From contig PWNO01000318.1 in the NCBI GenBank assembly GCA_003557765.1, positions 1-17,287 on the forward strand: a stretch of DNA of 17,287 nt, read 5' to 3'. The stretch comes from Bacteroidales bacterium (GTDB lineage: Bacteria > Bacteroidota > Bacteroidia > Bacteroidales > UBA7960). Below are positions 13,927-17,287 of this stretch, piece after piece. The translations under genes were made by a program, and so were the position numbers. Under the pieces are notes generated by a model. That model made no database searches. It saw nothing but the letters and a program-made list of their open reading frames with translations, and was not told the origin of the DNA. Numbering within the stretch: position 1 is the stretch's first letter; the number at the start of each line of letters is the position of its first letter.

Positions 13927-15798
13927 TTAAAGCCATTCGGAAAGCTCGAGCCAGCGATCTGATTTTTCACTGAGCTGTGCCTCTACCTCTTCGAACCGTG
14001 TCGATGCCTCCATAAGCTCACCGGGCGGCAAGGTGCCTGCGTTCATTTTTTCCAACAGGACAGACTTTTCCGTTTCCAGCGCTTCAATATCCGCTTCCAG
14101 CGCCTCGAGCTCCTTTTGTTCCTTGTAACTCAGACCAGTCTTTTCCCTTTTCTTCACGGGCTTTGGGGCTTTCTCCTTTTGGTCTTTCCGAGGAGTAGAC
14201 TTTGCCTTCTGTTTTTCCCTGAACTCCGTGTAGTTACCCGGATAGTCTTTGATGTCTCCCACATCCCTGAAGACGAACAAGTGATCAGAAAGGCGGTCGA
14301 GAAAATACCTGTCGTGCGATACGATGAGCAGGCATCCCGGAAACTTCAGCAGGAAGTCCTCCAGAATATTCAACGTTTCGATGTCGAGGTCGTTGGTGGG
14401 CTCATCCAGGATGAGGAAATTGGGGTTTTTCATCAGCACGGTGAGCAAATAAAGGCGGCGTTTTTCGCCTCCGCTGAGTTTAGCCACCCTGTCGTTGTGC
14501 GTGTGGTTGGGGAAATTGAAATGCCGCAAAAACTGGGCTGCACTGATCCAGTGGTCTTTGGCCAGTTTGATCCGGTCTGCAATGTCGGTGATCACTTCGA
14601 TCACCTTCTTGTCTTCCTCTACAGTGATGCCATCCTGGCGGTAATATCCGAAGTGGATGGTTTCGCCCGTGATCACCTTGCCCTGGTCGGGCCGCATCTG
14701 CTGAGTAATGATGTTCAGCAGTGTGGTTTTGCCGGTGCCGTTGGGCCCGACAATACCGACCTTCTCGCCGCGTTTGAACACATAAGAAAAATCGTTGATG
14801 ACGCAGGTTTCGTCGAAACACTTGACCACGTGTCGGAGCTCCAGGATCTTTTTGCCCATCCGGGCCATATCCATCCTTATCTCGCCTGATTCAGCCGGTC
14901 TTAACTTGCTGGCTTCTTCGTGCAGCTCATGATACGCCTGGATGCGTGCTTTGGATTTGGTGGTCCGGGCCGGCGGACTGCGACGCATCCATTCCGTTTC
15001 TTTTCTGAGCAGGTTGATCGCCTTTTCGCTTTGCACGGCTTCGGCCTGCTTGCGTTCCTGCTTTTTCCCCAGGTAATAGGCATAATTGCCCCTGTATGTA
15101 TAGACCTTCCCGTGTTCGATCTCCACGATCTCATTGCACAGGGCATCCAGGAAATACCTGTCGTGCGTAACCATCAGCAAGGTGATCTTTTGTTTGCTGA
15201 AGAAAGCCTCCAGCCATTCGATCATATCGATATCCAGATGGTTGGTCGGCTCATCCAGAATGACAAAGTCGGCTTCTTCGATCAGGATTTTAGCCAATGC
15301 CAGCCTTTTGACCTGGCCTCCGGATAGTGCGGCTACGCGGGCCTTCAGATCTCCGATTTTCAGACTGCTCAGGATCTGCTTCACCCTTTGTTCGTAATCC
15401 CAGGCCTGCAGGGCATCCATGCGTTCAATCAAGGCTTGCAGGCGATGTGCCTGTTTGTGATCCACTGCATCCTGTAGGCACTGCTCATAGTCACGGATGG
15501 TGCGGGTTTGCTCATTGTCAGCAGCAAGGAGTGCTTCCGCCACGCTCAGGTCGGGATCAAAAGCAGGGTCTTGCGGCAGGTAAGAGATCCTTAAGCCCGA
15601 CCGGTAAGTACAGTAGCCGCTGTCGGGCTCATCCAGGCCGGCAAGGATATTCAATAAGGTGGTTTTGCCGGTGCCATTCCTCGCGATCAGGGCCACCTTC
15701 TGCCCCTGGTCCACGCTGATAGAAATGTCCTCAAACAAAACCTTTTCGCCATAAGCCTTGCTGATGCCCCTTGCCTGAATGTAGTTTACTGCTTCCAT
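13927..15798 (-). CDS. ABC-F family ATPase, Uup-like
   Basis: Soluble ABC-F protein with two ATPase domains and no membrane domain; the family acts on ribosomes and translation, and Uup also affects DNA stability. In 623 residues: Walker A NGTGKTT (41-47), signature LSGGQ (158-162), Walker B ending LDEPTNHLDI (181-190) with switch H212. The linker, with WMRRSPPARTTKSKARIQ (270-287), is the Uup/EttA-type interdomain arm. The second cassette has GPNGTGKTT (351-359), LSGGE (441-445), LDEPTNDLDI (464-473) and H495. A charged, Lys/Glu-rich tail with a predicted coiled coil (about 556-620) matches the DNA/RNA-binding C-terminal domain of Uup. Start at 15798 is the only sensible ATG before the first beta strand. 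A TACCTTTG -7 element ends 7 bp upstream, implying a very short leader. No sign of a resistance-type ABC-F. Exact cellular role not predictable. Confidence 0.93.
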   Translation of the reverse strand: MEAVNYIQARGISKAYGEKVLFEDISISVDQGQKVALIARNGTGKTTLLNILAGLDEPDSGYCTYRSGLRISYLPQDPAFDPDLSVAEALLAADNEQTRTIRDYEQCLQDAVDHKQAHRLQALIERMDALQAWDYEQRVKQILSSLKIGDLKARVAALSGGQVKRLALAKILIEEADFVILDEPTNHLDIDMIEWLEAFFSKQKITLLMVTHDRYFLDALCNEIVEIEHGKVYTYRGNYAYYLGKKQERKQAEAVQSEKAINLLRKETEWMRRSPPARTTKSKARIQAYHELHEEASKLRPAESGEIRMDMARMGKKILELRHVVKCFDETCVINDFSYVFKRGEKVGIVGPNGTGKTTLLNIITQQMRPDQGKVITGETIHFGYYRQDGITVEEDKKVIEVITDIADRIKLAKDHWISAAQFLRHFNFPNHTHNDRVAKLSGGEKRRLYLLTVLMKNPNFLILDEPTNDLDIETLNILEDFLLKFPGCLLIVSHDRYFLDRLSDHLFVFRDVGDIKDYPGNYTEFREKQKAKSTPRKDQKEKAPKPVKKREKTGLSYKEQKELEALEADIEALETEKSVLLEKMNAGTLPPGELMEASTRFEEVEAQLSEKSDRWLELSEWL

Positions 15799-15805
15799 CG
15801 CAGCG

Positions 15806-15813
15806 CAAAGGTA
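15806..15813 (-). promoter_or_regulatory. Consensus -7 element directly upstream of the ABC-F gene
   Basis: On the minus strand TACCTTTG (15813 to 15806) matches TAnnTTTG exactly and ends 7 bp before the ATG codon (15798). If used, transcription would begin within a few bases of the start codon. No TTG -33 element lies at normal spacing, so the call rests on the -7 match alone. Confidence 0.5.
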
Positions 15814-15823
15814 AAAATAATGG

Positions 15824-15837
15824 TTTGATGTTTGATG
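15824..15837. repeat. Two adjacent TTTGATG units upstream of the ABC-F gene
   Basis: TTTGATG occurs twice head to tail (15824-15830, 15831-15837) about 26 bp upstream of the ABC-F start. Two copies could be chance, but it is the same kind of 7-bp AT-rich unit found in other gaps of this window. Confidence 0.45.
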
Positions 15838-15924
15838 TCCGTCAATCCCGATCTCTGTAGTAATCTGTTTGCTTACCGGGATATGGTTGAAAAAATCTTA
15901 TGCACTTAAGGGGTTCATCGATTG

Positions 15925-16392
15925 TTATTTGTTGTCTTCAACCAGATAAAGCAGCTTGTCGACCATGGTGGAATTCCCGTACTCATCGATCACAATCACT
16001 TCCACGTGATATTCGCCCAGCGGAGCTTCGCCGGGGATAGCCAGGTGCTTATGTACGCTCGCATTTCTTAACCCCTTAAAATTGGAATCATCATCAAAGC
16101 GTTCATCAATAATTTTATATTCATCAGCAGGGTTCCCACTTTCAGGGTGGTCGTGAATTTCGATATGATATGCATCAAGCCTGCCATCATTTACCGAACG
16201 TGCATTAAAATCCACAATGATCTCTGCACCAGGTTTATGGACGATGGTGTCATTTACATTCGGGGGATGTGTTCCTGCTGCGAAATCATATATTTCCGGT
16301 GGCGTTGTGGTATCGGTGTCATCTTTTTCGCAAGAGCTCATCACAAAAGAAACCAGCAATAGCATGGCGAGTGTTTTAATCATTTTTTTCAT
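15925..16392 (-). CDS. DUF4625-like surface lipoprotein (second of a pair)
   Basis: A 155-residue lipoprotein. A lipoprotein signal peptide spans MKKMIKTLAMLLLVSFVMSS with C21 as the lipidated residue. The following EKDDT matches the Bacteroidota lipoprotein export signal (Lys plus acidic residues after Cys), predicting display on the outer surface. The mature part is a small beta-sandwich-like domain rich in His: H42, H52, H76, H80, H82, H114, H116, H129, with IEIHDH (77-82) and GEYHVEVIVIDEYGNST (126-142). The latter is the DUF4625-type closing strand. The neighbour at 16616-17134 has the same pattern, so the two look paralogous. The longer frame from 16458 is rejected because it puts 22 polar residues before the signal peptide. 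A TATATTTG -7 element upstream suggests its own promoter. Function unknown; metal binding is an inference from the histidines. Confidence 0.8.
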   Translation of the reverse strand: MKKMIKTLAMLLLVSFVMSSCEKDDTDTTTPPEIYDFAAGTHPPNVNDTIVHKPGAEIIVDFNARSVNDGRLDAYHIEIHDHPESGNPADEYKIIDERFDDDSNFKGLRNASVHKHLAIPGEAPLGEYHVEVIVIDEYGNSTMVDKLLYLVEDNK

Positions 16393-16438
16393 TGTACTTT
16401 GGTTTTGACATCCTTTATCACAAAGGATTTGGGTTGAA

Positions 16439-16446
16439 CAAATATA
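16439..16446 (-). promoter_or_regulatory. Candidate -7 element upstream of the second DUF4625-like lipoprotein
   Basis: On the minus strand TATATTTG (16446 to 16439) is an exact TAnnTTTG match, about 46 bp before the ATG at 16392. No TTG -33 element is present at usual spacing. The 223-bp gap to the upstream lipoprotein gene, large compared with 35 bp between that gene and the receptor, supports a separate start of transcription. Confidence 0.45.
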
Positions 16447-16615
16447 GTGTTTGATCATTTTGTTTATTATCAGCTTTTGTCTGTTTTTATTTTTACAGAT
16501 TGCTGTTAATCAATGTGCTGTGGTTTAAGTCCTCGAAGAGGATTTTGCAGGCGTGCGCAGAATTAATTGTCTTTTTGGCAATATGGCTCCCATGCCCCTC
16601 ATGATTATATGTGTT

Positions 16616-17134
16616 TTACTGCCAGGGGTCATCCGGGTGACCTTCTCGGTACATCAGTTTATAATCCAGTGTCGTAAAGGTTTGGTATCCCTGACTGTTG
16701 GTTACGTATATGTGGAAGTGGTAGTCTCCATAATCGTGGTAGGCATCTTCACTGGCAACTGAAGGGATGGTGATTTCCTGTTCAAATACGTAATCGATCT
16801 CATCATCCGGCAGGTCGTGGATCCATACCTCTTCGAACGGGCGCACAGCATCTTTTTTTGGATCCATTTCGCAAGGTTGATGTGATCCGTGTGTATGATG
16901 GTTGAAGTTATGGTGGGTGTCAAAGCTCACTGCTCCGAGTCCTTCTTTGCCCGGGTCGGCAACCCGGATTTTAAAAGTAAATGGTTCATCGAACCATATG
17001 GTGTCACAATACGCCGGTGAGAGTACTTCAACCGTTGGTTGCAATTCTACGGTGTCTTCATCTTCAGCGCACGCCCAGAAAAACATAGAAACTGTAAAAA
17101 AAAGCAATTTAGCGCCAATCAGGTGTTTCTTCAT
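16616..17134 (-). CDS. DUF4625-like histidine-rich lipoprotein (first of a pair), next to TonB-dependent receptor
   Basis: A 172-residue lipoprotein. The signal peptide is MKKHLIGAKLLFFTVSMFFW followed by A21-C22; the lipobox (FWAC) is atypical, lacking Leu at -3, but AEDEDT after the Cys fits the Bacteroidota surface-export signal. The mature domain contains an extreme histidine cluster (H74, H75, H79, H80, H82, H85) and a second one (H133, H139, H141) in GDYHFHIYVTNSQGYQT (136-152). That segment aligns with GEYHVEVIVIDEYGNST of the neighbour, supporting a shared DUF4625-type fold. It starts 35 bp after the stop of a TonB-dependent receptor gene on the same strand, so the two are almost certainly one operon. 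Inferred role: substrate, probably metal, capture at the cell surface for the receptor. No enzyme motif is seen. Confidence 0.82.
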   Translation of the reverse strand: MKKHLIGAKLLFFTVSMFFWACAEDEDTVELQPTVEVLSPAYCDTIWFDEPFTFKIRVADPGKEGLGAVSFDTHHNFNHHTHGSHQPCEMDPKKDAVRPFEEVWIHDLPDDEIDYVFEQEITIPSVASEDAYHDYGDYHFHIYVTNSQGYQTFTTLDYKLMYREGHPDDPWQ

Positions 17135-17154
17135 GATTCAATTATTTTTAATTA

Positions 17155-17175
17155 TTCACTTTTCATTTTTCACTT
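17155..17175. repeat. Three 7-bp units TTCACTT/TTCATTT overlapping the receptor stop codon
   Basis: TTCACTT (17155-17161), TTCATTT (17162-17168) and TTCACTT (17169-17175) are in exact 7-bp phase. The last unit contains the minus-strand TGA of the TonB-dependent receptor (17172-17170), so the array reaches the very end of that gene. Confidence 0.6.
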
Positions 17176-17287
17176 ATTGATGGGGATTTGTACAAACAAC
17201 TGGATGTCCCTTCCCGGTTCCGGGATCCGCATCCTGCGGTAAAAGCTGACGTGATCGTAATACCGGTTGTCGAGGGCATTATTCACC
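17170..17287 (-). CDS. TonB-dependent outer-membrane receptor, C-terminal fragment
   Basis: Only the last 38 codons are inside the window. The translation contains NALDNRYYDHVSFYR, then IPEPGRDIQLFVQIPIN and a terminal Lys before the TGA at 17172-17170. The N-x-x-D-x-x-YYDH motif, the IPEPGR turn and an alternating hydrophobic final strand are the typical end of the 22-stranded beta-barrel of TonB-dependent receptors. The last residue is usually aromatic; here the strand ends IPINK. It is the first visible gene of an operon with the histidine-rich lipoprotein 35 bp downstream. IPEPGR-type endings are seen in receptors for siderophores, metals and vitamins more than in SusC-type glycan receptors; the substrate cannot be read from this fragment. 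Confidence 0.85.
   Translation of the reverse strand, partial: VNNALDNRYYDHVSFYRRMRIPEPGRDIQLFVQIPINK

Noticed and set aside
14116..14889. Long plus-strand open frame antisense to the ABC-F gene
   Set aside because: Fully inside the ABC-F coding sequence, and the translation looks like a reading shadow with no family motif.
16530..16542. Intrinsic terminator between the two lipoprotein genes
   Set aside because: TCCTC-GAA-GAGGA is a short stem with a T-run only on the plus strand, the wrong side for these minus-strand genes.
1..17287. Mobile element, prophage or defence island
   Set aside because: No transposase, integrase, toxin-antitoxin, restriction or nuclease gene is seen; all intact genes look like chromosomal metabolic, replication or envelope functions.

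Overview
This window is chromosomal DNA from a member of the Bacteroidota, probably a Bacteroidales- or Marinilabiliales-like lineage of moderate GC. The evidence is a GldF/GldG gliding-type ABC module, lipoproteins with acidic residues after the lipobox cysteine (the Bacteroidota surface-export pattern), a TonB-dependent receptor C-terminus, and promoters of the TAnnTTTG type used by the Bacteroidota primary sigma factor. No tRNA, rRNA, insertion sequence, integrase or CRISPR array is visible. Nearly all genes look like ordinary, intact chromosomal genes.

Layout, left to right. (1) Plus strand: the 3' part of an M20 metallopeptidase of the carboxypeptidase S/PM20D1 type (2-1306), then a GH3-family acyl-adenylating enzyme (1416-2915). 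Two hairpins lie in the convergent gap that follows. (2) Minus strand, transcribed right to left: a stand-alone lysine-ketoglutarate reductase (5771-4461) followed by a stand-alone saccharopine dehydrogenase (4386-3046). Together they form the two-step saccharopine route of lysine breakdown. (3) Minus strand: a PhoH-family ATPase (8113-7121) then purC (7039-6089), which ends in an intrinsic terminator. (4) Plus strand, divergent from phoH and preceded by a two-element promoter: a DUF62/SAM hydroxide adenosyltransferase-like protein whose expected catalytic triad appears substituted (8197-8976), a fused GldF-GldG ABC transporter subunit (8993-11401), and a membrane-anchored DUF4340-like protein (11403-12482). 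These three are tightly packed and probably one operon. dnaN follows (12563-13687) with its own -7 element. (5) Minus strand: an Uup-type ABC-F ATPase (15798-13927) with a consensus -7 element almost touching its start codon. (6) Minus strand: the last 38 codons of a TonB-dependent receptor (17287-17170) followed by two related, histidine-rich DUF4625-like lipoproteins (17134-16616 and 16392-15925), a probable outer-membrane, metal-related uptake locus.

The structure that genes do not explain is a set of short-period (7-8 bp) tandem arrays confined to intergenic DNA. Two 8-bp arrays of GWCAAAA-type units lie directly upstream of the lysine-ketoglutarate reductase and purC starts and share an exact 12-mer. 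A 7-bp CCAATAG array overlaps a perfect 9-bp inverted repeat between dnaN and the ABC-F gene. Shorter 7-bp arrays lie upstream of the ABC-F gene and across the stop codon of the TonB-dependent receptor. I did not find a clear defence system or an obviously new multi-gene system. The best leads are the intergenic arrays, the triad-less DUF62 protein beside the GldFG fusion, and the histidine-rich lipoprotein pair.
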